This document shows positions 26,126 to 39,735 of a stretch of DNA of 64,000 bases, piece by piece. The position numbers and the translations under genes are program-made. This stretch comes from Quillaja saponaria. Lineage: Eukaryota; Streptophyta; Magnoliopsida; Fabales; Quillajaceae. The DNA lies in NCBI GenBank assembly GCA_029379385.1, contig CM055613.1, positions 12,294,001 through 12,358,000 on the forward strand, written 5' to 3'. Numbering within the stretch: the first letter of the stretch is position 1; each line of letters begins with the position of its first letter. The notes under the pieces were generated by a model. The model ran no database searches and was not told the DNA's origin. It saw only the letters and a list, made by a program, of their open reading frames with translations.

Positions 26126-27798
26126 AATAATTTAATATGTGTATATTATATAATAGGAGACCAAAAGTGTCTTCTAGTTTTTATAATAATATAGATAGAT
26201 ACTAATCTCCTTCCATGTTTGGCGTGTTCAGATGTTTTTTTTTTTTTTTTTATAAAGTTGAACATGTGTGAATATATTTTTATAACATTTTAAAATTAAA
26301 AAAACACAATAATTATTTAAAAAAAAAACACTATAAATGACTTCATTGGAGTTGAGAAATGTGATTGCTGAAGAGAGAAAAAGAATAATAGGAAAAACTA
26401 AAGGTAGGAGGAAACTGACTCCTCCAAATTAATGGGTAGTTTTAATTTAAACTAATCGTAGAAATTTCAAGGTGAGTGGAAAGTTTTTAATTTTGATTTT
26501 ATCTCATTTAGTTTTTAAAAGTGGCCGTTATAAAATTATTTCAAAGTTAGAAGGAGAAATTTTAAGAGAGTGGGTTTTTCTAACTCTTTTTTTATTGAGT
26601 TGATTCTTATAATTATATTTAGATTATTACATTAAAGTTATAAATTAGACTACTATTTATAGTCCACGTTCTTATATTTTGAAATGTAGTGGCACAATAA
26701 ATAAGTTAAGGACAAGTTTGTCCTAAATATTTAACATTAGGTTATAATACAAACTATATATGCCAAAATTGCGAGATCATAATTCATGATTATGGTCATC
26801 AACAAAGAATGGCTTATTGGTACATACTTTCGTAGAAACTACTAATAATAAACTCATAACCAAAAGCAAAAGTTTTTTTTTTTTTAAACGATCCACATGA
26901 TGAAGCATATCATTAAATAAACATAATTAGCCTATTGATTTATATATTATAGGTGAGCAAGAAAATGGAATTAATTATTATCTAATTTATAAATAAGCAT
27001 ATATTTTTAAACATCAAACTAACATTTAAGTGTATTTGGTCACGCGAATACGATAAGATAAGATAATATATTCTGTAAAAATTAGTTACATGCGCAAATA
27101 AACATGTATCTTATTATCTATTTAATAAATAAGATTCATAATATGATTGAATTAATTTCTTAACTGTTTGGTGCACAAACTCTAATATATACTATTTGAC
27201 AAATTTACCACTTAAATAGAAGAATCACATAACTCATAAATTTTATTTTTTGGAGAAGAGTATAAATAATTTTTTAGAAAAAATATTTAATATAATTGTT
27301 AAGGAGATAATTAGTTAGTGGGAGAGAAAGTAGGTGAATGGAAGAGGATTAAAATTGAAAATAAATTTTTTCTTTCAATTGATTTTTTATTTTTATTTTT
27401 TTACAAAACTATAATGTTTGAATAAATTATTCAATCAACCTATATTTTATTGAAACTACACACAACTCTTAAATATTTTTAAAATTTTCACAAATCTCCC
27501 CTTTAATTGTAACCGATCACATCAACAAAAAAAAAAAAAAAAAAATTCAACGCCAGGGCCCTTGACTTCTCTATCACATAAATAGCCACCAATTTAATTA
27601 AGCGTTTTCATTTTATTTATTTTTAAAAAAGCAAAAGTTAAAAGAAAAAGAAAAAAAATAAAGTTTGACGCCACCATTAAAATAAGACACTACAGTTTAC
27701 AGCTTCACAACACAACTAAAAAGTCTAACCATTCTCTCTGCGTCTCCGAGCTTCTCAAACATTTCGTTTTCTTGCTGTTTTTCTCTTTCTCTTTTACT
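26126..27798. other. AT-rich DNA upstream of the SCAI gene
   Basis: No gene is supported. Homopolymer runs occur near 26236, 26875 and 27529. The last ~150 bp are CT-rich and GC-richer and are probably the SCAI leader and proximal promoter. Confidence 0.55.
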
Positions 27799-27822
27799 AT
27801 GACCGACGGAGAGAGTGAGTAG
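27799..27822 (+). promoter_or_regulatory. upstream ORF in the probable SCAI leader
   Basis: An ATG at 27799 opens a seven-codon frame (MTDGESE) closed by TAG at 27822, 25 nt before the main ATG at 27848 and in a different frame. If the transcript starts upstream of it, this uORF could limit translation of the main frame. The transcription start is not known from sequence. Confidence 0.45.
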
Positions 27823-27847
27823 CCGCGGGAGAATTGAGGCCTCCGGA

Positions 27848-30800
27848 ATGTCCAATAACGACGTCGTTACCCGGACATTTCGAGCTCTGGTGGAAAGCGC
27901 TGATCGGAAGTTCGCTAGGGTCCGCGACGTCCCGGCTTACGGAAGCGTCAACCAGAACAATTACTTTCAGAAGGTTTTCAAGGCCTATACGCGTCTATGG
28001 AAGTATCAGCAAGAGAACCGAGGGAAACTCGTCGAGTCCGGTTTGAAACGCTGGGAAATCGGCGAGATCGCCAGCCGGATTGGCCAGCTTTACTTTGGCC
28101 AGTATATGAGGACTAGTGAGGCTAGGTTCTTGGTTGAAGCCTATGTGTTTTACGAGGCGATACTCAGTAGAAAGTATTTCGAAGGATCCGGAAATTCCGC
28201 GAAGGATCTGGGTGTCAAGTTCAAGGAATTGAGATTCTACGCGAGGTTTTTGTTGGTCTCGTTGATTTTAAACCGGATGGAGATGGTGAAGCATCTCATG
28301 GACCGGTTTATGGTTCTGGTCGAGGATTGCAAGAGTACTTTTCGGGTAATTCATCCTTTTCCTTTTGCTTTCGAAACGAAATCCATCTGTGTTATATGAA
28401 ATCCTCGAGTACTTAGCTGTTATTTATTCGTGATTTGGTACGAAATGATTTCTGGAAGTGGCTTGTTGAGTGATGATAAGCTTGTTTAGCTGCTGAGAAA
28501 AGAAAGGGAGGATATTTAAGTCTTTCAGTTCCTTTGCTGTTTTACTGAACTTATTTTCTACTTCGATAGTACGCACACAATTATAATAATAGGTAAATCT
28601 TACATTTTAAGAAGATCCAACAACCTCAAATTTGAAATCCCATTTGAACGAAAGCAACATTAATTGAAGTTTCTGCTTTCAGATCAATTGATTCGGTCTT
28701 ATTTACTTGTAAAATTAATGCATCTAGAGTCTTAAGTTTCATACAAGAATGGTGACAGTAACATTCTACTGTCATTATTCTTGTACAATCTACTCATCTG
28801 AACGTGGATGGTTAATGTAATACATACTTATTCCTTGTAAAGTTAGTACCCTATACTTGCATAATTTCTGTGGATTTTCACCTTTTTTCTTAATTAAACT
28901 TTTGTTACCTCATTATTTTTCTGTGGAATTTAGCCTTTTTTCTTAATTAAACTTTTATTACTGCATAATATTGGTCAGGTTCTGAATCCATTCCCTGAAC
29001 TTTAAACTTCCTTTTGGTATTTAAAGCAAGTAAAAGGAGAATACTAATCTATGAACTCTTAAAAGTGCACCGAATCAAAATTAGGTAAAGGTTGATTAGG
29101 TGAGTCCATATTTCCTTGTATATCTTCTTTCACAATTTTTGCTCTTCTTTGTAAGAATGCGGAGCATCAACCAAGAGAGAAAAACACCACACTAATAAAT
29201 TGGTCCAATTGACTAGATGTAGAAAAATTGAAATAAGGTGGATTTGTTGGGGTACGGCCCTTAATTTTCCTTCTAAGTGTTCTGCTACAGGTTGCCTTTA
29301 ATACTATTATTATTTTTATAAACAGTATTAATCTTTCTGTTGGTATGCAATTTTTTTGAGTTTTTTTTATCATGATTACCGATTGGCAAGTAGAGAGAAG
29401 TGAACAGAAACTAAGAAAATAAACAACACAGGAGCACATAAGAATTTAAACTGTTTCTCGCTGGCGGAGAAGATCAAGAAATTTACTATGAGAATCAAAT
29501 GAAAGTTACTGCAGATTATCACCTGTATTGTTCTCCACCCAATACACCCAAAGCTCACCCTCGCTCGATCACATGCTTTATAACAAGACAAAAGTCTGCT
29601 GAGAAGACTTAGCGAGCAAGGAGTATTGAGTGTGTAGCAAGCCAAGAGATTCTAGCTGTTGAAATTACTTTAGTTGGAAATTGATGAACATCAGCGATGG
29701 AAAAGAAGGAATAATATGTACAATTTATTTCTGAAAGAGTATGCAAACTCATCAATTTCCATACTCTTACAGATATAAATTTGTATTTTAGCTACATGCT
29801 TGTCATATATTTTACTTAATTACTTTCAGATTACTGACTCCCTAGTGCTTGCTGATAAGCTAATTCATGTATACTATGTATTCATCAAACAAAACATTAT
29901 TTGTGTTGCTTGCATGTTTTAAATAATTTTAACTATTTCTTCAGGAAACTAACTTTAAAGAGTGGAGGCAAGTGGTGCAAGAACTTGTCCGCTTTATGGA
30001 AGTTGATAAGGGCTTTATGAATGTCAGGCCTTTGCGTTATTGTCCCACAATTGATACTCATCGAGCTTCTCTTGATTATGTGGCTCGTTTCCATGCAAAG
30101 AAAGTTAAAAAATTTCAAGATGCACTGCTGACAAGCTATCATCAAAATGAGGTGAGTACTGTTTCATGTTGCCAGGGTAGTTCATAAAAGAACAAACTTG
30201 CATATAATACTTGGAAGGAACTAACACTCTGAATGTTCATTAATTTTCACTTGCAGGTCAAATTTGCAGAACTTACCTTGGACACCTACAGAATGATGCA
30301 GTGTTTAGAATGGGAGCCCAGTGGATCATTTTACCAGAAGCGTCCAGTTAAACCACATGAGAATGGTGATTTACTTGAGCATTCAGGAGCTTCTGGACTT
30401 ATAAATATGAATTTGGCCATGGATATGACTGATCCTACACTACCTCCAAATCCAAGGAAGGCAATTCTATACCGTCCATCTGTGACACATTTAATAGCAG
30501 TAAGTTTTGAGTGCACTGTTTATAAGGGTTAAATGAATTGCATTTTTTACTTCAGGAATTGGAGGGATTTCATTTTGAAGTTGTTGTATACTTGTATTTC
30601 ATAGTTTTAGGCTACGTGCATACATTTCCTGATTTTCTAATAACTAGGATATTATTTCTTGTTTTTGGTTTTCTCCTGCATGACTACATGGGACTGGTTT
30701 ATGAATCAGCAGCTCATTGTCCACATACAAATGTAGCATCCTTATACATTATCCTCCTAAATTTCACCATAGGTAATTGGATTTATAATTAGATAGAACG

Positions 30801-32746
30801 TTGATCTTCAGCTTCACAATGTTACACAGGTCATGGCAACAATTTGCGAGGAGTTGCCTCCAGATAGTGTTATGCTGATATATCTTTCAGCCTCAGGTTA
30901 ATATCTTCTTATATTTTGCAAGTATAACAAACAATTTTGTTGATTTGTTACTTCATCTTAGTTACAACTCAATTATACAGGGAAGGTGGGTCAGAGTTAC
31001 GTGTCTCAGACAGAACATTCTGGAGGATCATTGAAATCCTCAAAATTCAAAGTCCTTTCTCAGACTTCCAAAGAACATAATAGTTCTAGTCCTGAATCTC
31101 AAATTAATGGCAAGAGGGAGTCAGGCTGCTATTATGACAATTGTCTGTGGTTTGGTCCCAAAGGAAATGGTGGTGGGCGCCTGTATCTAATTTATGCTTT
31201 TTTTTGTTTCCTTGCGAGCATTGGTTTTGCAGAAATGTTTTACTGATAATATGAAATTCTTTTGTTTTTATAAATTATAGAATAGATGGAATAAGTGCTT
31301 CTGTTTTTCGCCACTTACATATGCTCTTATTTAAATTTTCAGGTTCAAATAATCTTTACCCAGGGGATATCATTCCTTTCACTCGCAAACCTCTTTTCTT
31401 GATTATTGATAGTGATATCAGCCATGCATTCAAGGCAGGTTTGTCAAAACTTGTGTATGACTTGCCAGGATACTTATTATGTTCATCTGCTGTAGTTTCA
31501 GAACCTGATTGTATTTGTTAAAGACATGAGTAAGTTTATAGTTAGTGTGATAGTGTCCCTAAACTGTATATATGACACTGGTGTAAGTCGCTATGTCTTA
31601 AATTCTGAGATGGATTTGAGATATTAATAGTGATTAAAGTTTGTCTTTTGGGAGCTTGAATCTCTCTACATACCATTCTCTAAGGGAGGACCGAGCACCA
31701 AATCCTAAATTATTGATTGGTGTTGGCAGAGGTCCCAATGTAAATAAAACTAAAAGAATGACAACTGTAGAACTTTCTGACTTAAGGATGAGCTTGGAAG
31801 AGCTCATGGCAGTAGATAAGTTTATGTAGCCTATGCCACTAGAAAGATTTTCTTTTGTGCATTAGTCTTTTGAATTCAGACAATTATTAATCAAAATTTG
31901 CCTTCTACTTTAAGACTGTTGGTCCCTGTAATGCTATATCTTATACAAGGTGGTCAGTCAAATTGTTTACGTGAAAAATATTGAACGATTTGCAGGTTTT
32001 ACATGGTGCTGAAAGGGGAGAGACCGTTGCTCTATTCCTTTCACCTTTGAGGCCAGCATTTAGGAATTCATCCAGTGTAATTATACATAATGGAAGTCAA
32101 TTTACCTATTTCTTGACTGCTCCTCTGTTAGCATTTTGTCAAATGCTTGGCCTGCTCCCTTCTGAGGTAGAAACAGTAGTTCTTTTGAACTTTCTGTAGA
32201 TCAATTTGATCCCTGTATTCTAATTTGTAAGGTTCTGCTTGTAGGATGTTTACAGTGAAGCTGAGAACATACTCTCTAATGCCTTCAGTGGGTGGGAAGT
32301 AATGCTTTGTAAATCAACTAGCATGGATTTAGTATGGGCTCAAATTTTAAAAGATCCATTTTTGCGACGGCTTCTTCTAAGGTATTGGTGAAGTCTTTGT
32401 ATATATGCATATGTGTGAGCGCGTGCCTGTGTTTGATTATTGGTTATGCTTATTAATGTCTCATTGATCTATAAGTAGTGTCTCAGTAATCTGCAACTTA
32501 AGACTGTGTTGTATTGGTGAACAAAACATAGGTCCTTATATAACATGTTTTATCTACAGATTCATATTTTGCCGATCTGTTCTCTCTTTCTTTTGCCCTT
32601 CAGAAGAAAGTGAACAGTATCTTCCGGTTTGCCTACCCAATCTACCTTCTTCTGTGGCTCCACAGTCTGAAGCTGTACGTGCTGCTGTTGTTCGACTTGC
32701 AAAGCACCTTGAAGTTGCTGACTCCTTTCACTTTGATGATACATAA
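27848..32746 (+). CDS. SCAI: SCAI homologue (DUF3550/UPF0682)
   Basis: Nine exons: 27848-28345, 29945-30151, 30257-30499, 30830-30896, 30981-31172, 31343-31434, 31996-32166, 32245-32381, 32560-32746. They sum to 1794 nt, 597 residues, close to the size of plant SCAI proteins. The N-terminus reads MSNNDVVTRTFRALVESADR, and the family blocks NYFQKVFKAYTRLWKYQQ, GPKGNGG, DIIPFTRKPLFLIIDSD and HGAERGE are all present. The frame stays open 11 codons upstream but only from a GTG, so the ATG at 27848 is preferred. In animals SCAI is a nuclear cofactor that represses MRTF/SRF transcription and acts in DNA repair; the plant role is poorly known. Intron 1 is 1.6 kb. Intron 6 has a GC donor (AAG|GCAGGT). 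The exon-5 end could be 3 nt earlier (31169). Confidence 0.94.
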
Positions 32747-33849
32747 TCAGGACCTAAAATGTCATTCATTAGAGTTTAGGTTGCTATGGGGATTGAGGAT
32801 TTCCCGGATTGATGCAAAATGTCTTAGAAACTTAGGTAACATTCACAAGAATATAATTCCATGACGGGGATTCTGCCAATTTGAAACTTAGGTTCAGCTT
32901 GGTTTCCTCTGCTTGCTTTGCCTAAATCCAACCCCAATGTTTCATCAGTTTATTCTATCTTGGTCTGGTGGTTTGCTGTTCTCCTTGGGTGGTTGTTTGG
33001 GATGATTAATAGAGTGTGTTTATCCGAGGGAGGCTAATTCTTGGATCTTACATATTAGTTCTATTTGTTCATAGCTTTTTGTAAAAGAAGAAAATCAGGT
33101 AGCCAAATATTTGTCTTTTCTTTTTGAGCAGCTTGGATACAAATATTTTTAGAAAATAGAATATGAAGAGGAAGGATGTAATCAAGAATGTATCTAGTAA
33201 TATGGATTAACTTCAAGATTCTAAAGTTATTTCTGAAATTCTCCTCTATATTCAAATTTTTAGAATCCTATGTGTAATGTGTTTTCCCATGTATCTTTTC
33301 TTCAATTTTCTCACTCCTGGATTAAAGTTACCAAACCCAGCATTAATCAGCAAGTCCATTGATTCTTCATTTGTTTGGACGATGGACTAGGACAACGTTT
33401 GGCAGCAACACAATCCATAATTTTACCTCGTTGTGTTGATTCGAACATTCTTATTATGGATGGTCCAATAACTAAATTTTTTGTACAGTCACACTTTCAT
33501 ATTGATTAACCAAAATTTCATCCAATAATTAATATCTAATTTTTATTATATTTGATTTGATGATTAATTAATTAAAAAAAAATTCTAAAAATTTGTAATT
33601 TTGGTTACAATATCTGTTGTAAAAAAACCCCTAAATTCTAACACTATAAGGTTAAGCTAAATTAACCAATAAGAAACGAAAACAGAGACTTCACGATCCG
33701 TGTCTCATCTCATAGAGGGAATCCCAGCCATACATTTTTGTGAGAAAACACAGGTGCAGACATTACGCACCGTCCGATTCCATACATAGAAAACACATGG
33801 ATAATAAATTCTATCCGTCCGATCATTCTAGTTGGCCTCCGTCACACGG
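32747..33849. other. spacer between SCAI and histone H3.3 genes
   Basis: The first part is presumably the SCAI 3' UTR. The last ~200 bp are GC-richer and form the H3.3 promoter. No additional gene was seen. Confidence 0.6.
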
Positions 33850-33945
33850 TATTTATAGGCCCTTACTGTTTCAATTTTCCAAACTTTGGATTGTTCTCCC
33901 AGCGAAACAGAGATTTGGAGAGAGAGAGAAGAGGATTCTTTCGAG
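33675..33945 (+). promoter_or_regulatory. histone H3.3 promoter and leader exon
   Basis: A TATTTATAGG TATA box lies at 33850-33859, so transcription should start near 33885. Upstream, CCGTCCGAT occurs twice (near 33769 and 33816); CCGTCC boxes are known in plant histone and meristem-active promoters. CACGATCCGTG near 33691 contains GATCCG, the reverse complement of CGGATC, the core of the histone octamer CGCGGATC. The leader exon ends at 33945 with TCGAG|GTAAAT, opening a 604-nt leader intron. Confidence 0.55.
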
Positions 33946-35238
<1,293 letters not shown>

Positions 35239-36828
35239 GGCGCTGGATTGTGTGGCTGCTGCCGATGTTTTGTGATCAGTTTGATTGAAGAAGAAATTCT
35301 AATTAGATGTAGAAATTTAGTTCTAGTTGTAGGGTCAAGTGCTGATAGCAGATATTGTTAAACAGATGCTTGGTGAAAGGTGATTGTTGTGCAGTTATCT
35401 GGACTGCTATAGAAATGGGTATGTAGTAGTTTGGAGTCTTTTGTTGGTTAGTAAACCATGTTCTTGTTCATTTCGCTAGTATGTTTACAGTGGACGACTA
35501 TGTAACCATCTAATCTGGTTCAGTTATATTATTCTGATTCTACCTAGTTTTCGTCTACAAGTGCTTTCCCAAGTTTTTTGAATTTGGATGGAGCGTATAA
35601 TGTGGTTAGTTGGTTAGTATTGAACTAGATTTCATCCTCTAGTGGAAGTCTTAAACTTTACACCCTACGTATGTACGAAGATGCATTAGAGAAATCGTTT
35701 GAGAGATGGTTGCTTTGAGAATGAGTTTTGATGAGTTCTTGCTATTGCATTTTTCCAAGGTCCGAGTTTGCGACCTTGTTAGCTTACAAAGCCAAGACAC
35801 GCATGTCTATCATGGACTGTTTTTTCTGGCTGAATTCTAAACAGGCAGTAATCTGGTGTATCATATATAAATAAGTACAGGCAGCTTCCGAGTTGTAGGA
35901 ATTAATGACCATATTTTGTTTGCACAATCTAAATCAACCTCTTTGCAATCAAAGAACCCCAGTGAAAACCAGGTTGTTTTGTAGTCTTGTTTGATGTCGC
36001 TTTTAACAGTCTCCAAAGACACTTTCAGCAGGCTGTAAGCAGCCACTCGAAGAAATGATATCACTAGGCCGTTTGTGTTTGTCTATAGCCTAAACGATGT
36101 ATAGCTGTAGGTTGGTCAATTTTCTGAATTCCTCGTAGGTTTCGTCCCTCATCCATATCCGAAACTTGTTTGCCTCTTCTATAACTAACATTCAAGTCGT
36201 TGGTTCCTTATTCCTTTTTGGTGGAAAGCCCGCCAACTTCGGACTCTACACCACAACCAAGTGTCCAAGTGTCCAAGTATCTGAATCTCTATCTCTTCCA
36301 CCCCCACCTCTCTTTCTCTCTTGCATCTTACCAGTTTGTCTTCTGTATCATCTTCCAAACATAGAATATTCATGTAAGTGGAGTAACCAACAATTTAATA
36401 TAGCACCTTCAGAATCCAGGTATGTTACTGTTTCCTTGCCGTTAGATTTTCTTTTGCATTCTTATATGAAAGATTCAAACTTTTCCTCATGGGAATTGTA
36501 GAATTCCTTTGATCATTCGACCATCTGTTGCCTTGACGGGTGCTGTTTATCTATATTTCAGAATCTGTTGTTCATACATTTGGCTTTGTATCTGACACAA
36601 CATTCCAGATTTACAGATTTTGATCTTCCTAATCTCACAGAAGAATCCTTAATTGGCTATTTCCTAGTCCTAAGGTTTCTCTAACCCATTTTCTTTTGAT
36701 TGAATACGATTGTATTAAAAAACAAAGATTCCATTTTTTTTGATACCCCACTTTTGTATTGAAATTTTCTTAAAATTGGGTTAATTTGAATTATGATCTG
36801 AAATTATAGATTGATAAGAGTTTCTAAG
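35239..36828. other. H3.3 3' region and leader of the coiled-coil gene
   Basis: The first few hundred bases are likely the H3.3 3' UTR. A CT-rich stretch (36280-36330) and a probable leader exon ending at 36419 (CCAG|GTATG) precede an intron ending near 36809 (ATTATAG), just before the coiled-coil gene's ATG. Open frames here show no family resemblance. Confidence 0.5.
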
Positions 36829-38787
36829 ATGCAACAACACATGGGGCAATCTGAGGAAGAGCTCAATAGAACAACGGCGCGGTTACGAAAAGCTGAGAAG
36901 GAGAGAGACCGAGCCTTCAATGAGCTCAAAGAAATGAAAAAGGAGGCGGAGGCATTGTCGAATACCAAGGAAGAACTGAAGATAAAGGAAAAGAATAGTG
37001 AGGCTTTAACTCTTGAAGTCAAAAAGGCAAAAGACTTGGAACTTAAAATGGCAGAAAAAGATGCTTCATTGGAAAATTTGAAGAGGGAGATGGGTGATCT
37101 CAAAGTGTCTAAGGCTCAAATGAAAGCCTTGTTGTCTAATAGTGGAGACAGAATTCAGGAAATAGAGGCAGAACTTAAGAAAAGAAAGGAATTAGAAGCA
37201 AATTTGTTTGATTCATTAATCACAAAAACAAAACAGTTTGAGGAGGCCAAGATTTTGCTTAAAGAGACAAAGCTTGAGACCGCGTCAAGACAAAACAAGG
37301 GCATACCTCAAAAATCTCAAAGTTTCAATGAGGATCACCTTTCCATGAAAGAAACTATAGAAGGTCTCAAGACTGAGCTGCAGGAGGTGAAAGATAATCT
37401 GACTAGTGCTCAACAGGGTGAGAAAATTGCATCTAGTAAGATCAAGAATCTGCTTGACGAAATTAGTTTGCTTAAAATTGAATTGAAATTGGCAACTGAA
37501 GCAGAAGAAAACGGCAAGAAGGCCCTGGATGATTTAGCATTAGCACTGAAAGAAGTAGCAACAGAAACCACCCAAGTGAAGGAGAAACTGACCTTGAGCC
37601 AAGTGGAACTAGAACACACCAAAGGAGAGGCAGAGAATTTGAGGGTGATCTTAAAGACCATTGAGGACAAGTACAAAGAGCATCTGGAGGAAACAAGGAA
37701 GGAAGCCGAACGGTATAAAAACACTGCTGAGAGGTTGAGATTAGAAGCTGAAGAAACGCTTATGGCATGGAATGGAAAAGAAACTGGTCTTGTTGATTGT
37801 ATTAAAAGAGCTGAGGGGGAAAGATCAACTGCACAAGAAGAAACCAGTAGACTGCACGAGATGCTTACCGAAGCTGAGAACAAAAACAAGGCATCTAAGG
37901 AAGAAAATCTGAAATTGCGTGACATACTTAAACAGGCACTAAATGAAGCTAATGTTGCAAAAGAAGCTGCAGGGATTGCGAGGGCAGAAAATTCTCAACT
38001 CAAGGATTGCTTGGCTGAAAAGGAAGATGCCCTGAACATCCTCACCCAAGAGAATGAATCACTTAAGAATCAAGAAGCTGCATCATTTGAGAATATCAAG
38101 GAATTGAAGCGGATGCTCTACGAAGCATCAGCCAAGGAGAAAAAGAAAGAAGATAAGGAAAAACCAACATCAAAGGAAACGAAAAAGGAGAAGGAGGTTA
38201 AGGAAAAATCAACAACAAAGGAATCGAAGACGGAGAAAGAGGACAAGGAAAAATCATCAGCACAATTGAAAAAGGAGAAGGAGGACAAGGAAAAATCACC
38301 AGCAAAGGAATCAAAAAAGGATAAAGAGGACAAGGAAAAATCATCAGCAAAGGAATTGAAAAAAGAGAAGGAGGATAAAGAAAAACCACCAACAAAGGAA
38401 AAGGATGACAAGGAATCCGGGAAGAAAACAAAAGTGCATAATGTAACCGATAAGCAACAGAAAGATGGTAAGAATCTAACCCAAACTTGCAGTTTCAATC
38501 TCAAAGAGCTGATAGTTCCCCAAAAACACAAGGATGTGGATGAAGAGCTTGATCATGAATCAGATGATGCACTTAAAGGTTCCATATTCGATGTATTAGA
38601 TTCAGAAGATTTTGATCATCTTGATGAATCCCATTTTGATGATATGGAGAATGAGAGAAACTCTCGGAAAAAGAAAGCTTTGCTACGAAGATTCGGGGAT
38701 CTTATAATGAGAAAAGGTGTGCAAGCGCATGCACATACAAGTCCGCAGAAGAAGGAACCTTCAGTTGAAAAACCCTGTGATGCTTAA
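36829..38787 (+). CDS. long coiled-coil protein, WEB-family-like
   Basis: The coding part is a single exon of 652 residues, starting at ATG 36829 just after a probable leader-intron acceptor; a TTG six codons upstream keeps the frame open but is not a likely start. Most of residues 1-440 is heptad-rich coiled coil. The block LDDLALALKEVATETTQVKEKL with its RAEGERSTAQEETSRL follow-on (split here) resembles plant WEB-family proteins of the At1g65010/At3g02930 group, as does the basic end KKKALLRRFGDLI. Related WEB1/PMI2 proteins help chloroplast photorelocation, but this group's function is not settled. Residues about 438-527 are six degenerate 15-residue Lys/Glu repeats, absent as such from the relatives I recall. 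An acidic patch lies near 590-615. The coiled coil is certain; the family name is inferred. Confidence 0.75.
   Translation: MQQHMGQSEEELNRTTARLRKAEKERDRAFNELKEMKKEAEALSNTKEELKIKEKNSEALTLEVKKAKDLELKMAEKDASLENLKREMGDLKVSKAQMKALLSNSGDRIQEIEAELKKRKELEANLFDSLITKTKQFEEAKILLKETKLETASRQNKGIPQKSQSFNEDHLSMKETIEGLKTELQEVKDNLTSAQQGEKIASSKIKNLLDEISLLKIELKLATEAEENGKKALDDLALALKEVATETTQVKEKLTLSQVELEHTKGEAENLRVILKTIEDKYKEHLEETRKEAERYKNTAERLRLEAEETLMAWNGKETGLVDCIKRAEGERSTAQEETSRLHEMLTEAENKNKASKEENLKLRDILKQALNEANVAKEAAGIARAENSQLKDCLAEKEDALNILTQENESLKNQEAASFENIKELKRMLYEASAKEKKKEDKEKPTSKETKKEKEVKEKSTTKESKTEKEDKEKSSAQLKKEKEDKEKSPAKESKKDKEDKEKSSAKELKKEKEDKEKPPTKEKDDKESGKKTKVHNVTDKQQKDGKNLTQTCSFNLKELIVPQKHKDVDEELDHESDDALKGSIFDVLDSEDFDHLDESHFDDMENERNSRKKKALLRRFGDLIMRKGVQAHAHTSPQKKEPSVEKPCDA
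38140..38410 (+). repeat. 45-bp coding minisatellite (Lys/Glu repeat)
   Basis: About six degenerate copies of a 45-bp unit encode variants of KEKEDKEKSSAKESK inside the coiled-coil gene. The period keeps the frame, so copy number could vary without breaking the protein. Confidence 0.8.
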
Positions 38788-39435
38788 TTGATACAATATT
38801 CCTACAACTTAGGCTTGATTTTTTCTTACGTTCAGTTAGACTCTTAGAACTATCACTCTTGCTTAAGGAGAGTTACTATGTTCACATGCTCCTAGTCATG
38901 TCATCCGAGAATGATGCATACTAATACAAGATATACGTCCGAAGTTATTATTTTGTTTAAGTTAGTCTTTCCATGTATTAGAAAAATAATACACATTATA
39001 TTTTAGTCAAGTTTTGTAAAATATAAACTTGAAATCGTTTATTAATTGTACAAGAACTTGCCTCATTTAGAAAAAACCAGTATGTTCACAATCAACTCAA
39101 GCATACAACTAGAATTGTTTTTCCTTTTTAATTCCTCACCCTTAGTTAAGAAAAGTGCGAGACAATAGGTAATAGAGAAGAAAGAAAGAATTGAAAGTGC
39201 AAATTAATATTTGACAACAAACAGCATACTATTCATCAATGAATTTCAATCTTACAGACAATATAATTAGGTGCCAAAACCAGATATGAAGATTAATAAA
39301 AAGAATGAATGTGAATGAGACCAGACAAAGAACAAGGTTTTTACCTTTTCCTAATCCAGACTCATTCTAACCCCTACAATATCTATCCCATCCCAAATAC
39401 CACTACAACCATGTTTGGCTTTTGCAATTCTATTC
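38788..39435. other. spacer between convergent genes
   Basis: The stretch lies between the coiled-coil gene (+) and the small gene (-) and most likely carries both 3' UTRs. No other feature was seen. Confidence 0.6.
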
Positions 39436-39735
39436 CTAGAGAGAGACTAGAGTCTCGAAACAGTTTAGTCCATCCAATTCTAGTGCGAATCTAGGTGCTG
39501 CCCTCTGGCTCTGCCTCTGCGACTGTTGTTTTCTGACATTCCCAGATGGTGGCTTTGAGCTCGGTGGTGGCGATGAGCCTCCCTGTTCCTTCGGATTGAC
39601 GCTATGATCAGTTGGCTTACTTTTACTTAGAAAGAGATCGAAGCGATTCTGGGTCGTAAAAAAGCCAGAAGCAGTTGCCTTTTTGCCCAAGAATTCGGTA
39701 CACACAGCATCGAAGGAACTGAAAAGTGAATTCAT
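39436..39735 (-). CDS. small plant protein of unknown function
   Basis: This is an intronless frame of 99 residues with no signal peptide or membrane segment. The N-terminus reads MNSLFSSFDAVCTEFLGKK. The middle is Pro/Ser/Gln-rich and disordered in character, and the C-terminus RFALELDGLNCFETLVSL is hydrophobic and acidic. Short plant proteins of unknown function with a similar FxxExDGLNCFETxV ending occur, as far as I recall, so the C-terminal motif is probably the conserved part. A TATATATA box on the same strand (39867-39879) lies about 135 bp upstream of the ATG, which supports a real transcription unit. No function is proposed. Confidence 0.6.
   Translation of the reverse strand: MNSLFSSFDAVCTEFLGKKATASGFFTTQNRFDLFLSKSKPTDHSVNPKEQGGSSPPPSSKPPSGNVRKQQSQRQSQRAAPRFALELDGLNCFETLVSL

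Noticed and set aside
37410..37925. Long Ser-rich minus-strand frame inside the coiled-coil gene
   Set aside because: It is antisense to Glu/Lys-rich coiled-coil codons, which give long Ser/Phe/Leu frames. No independent evidence exists.
38118..38531. Minus-strand frame with FSLSS repeats
   Set aside because: It is the antisense shadow of the Lys/Glu coding repeat.
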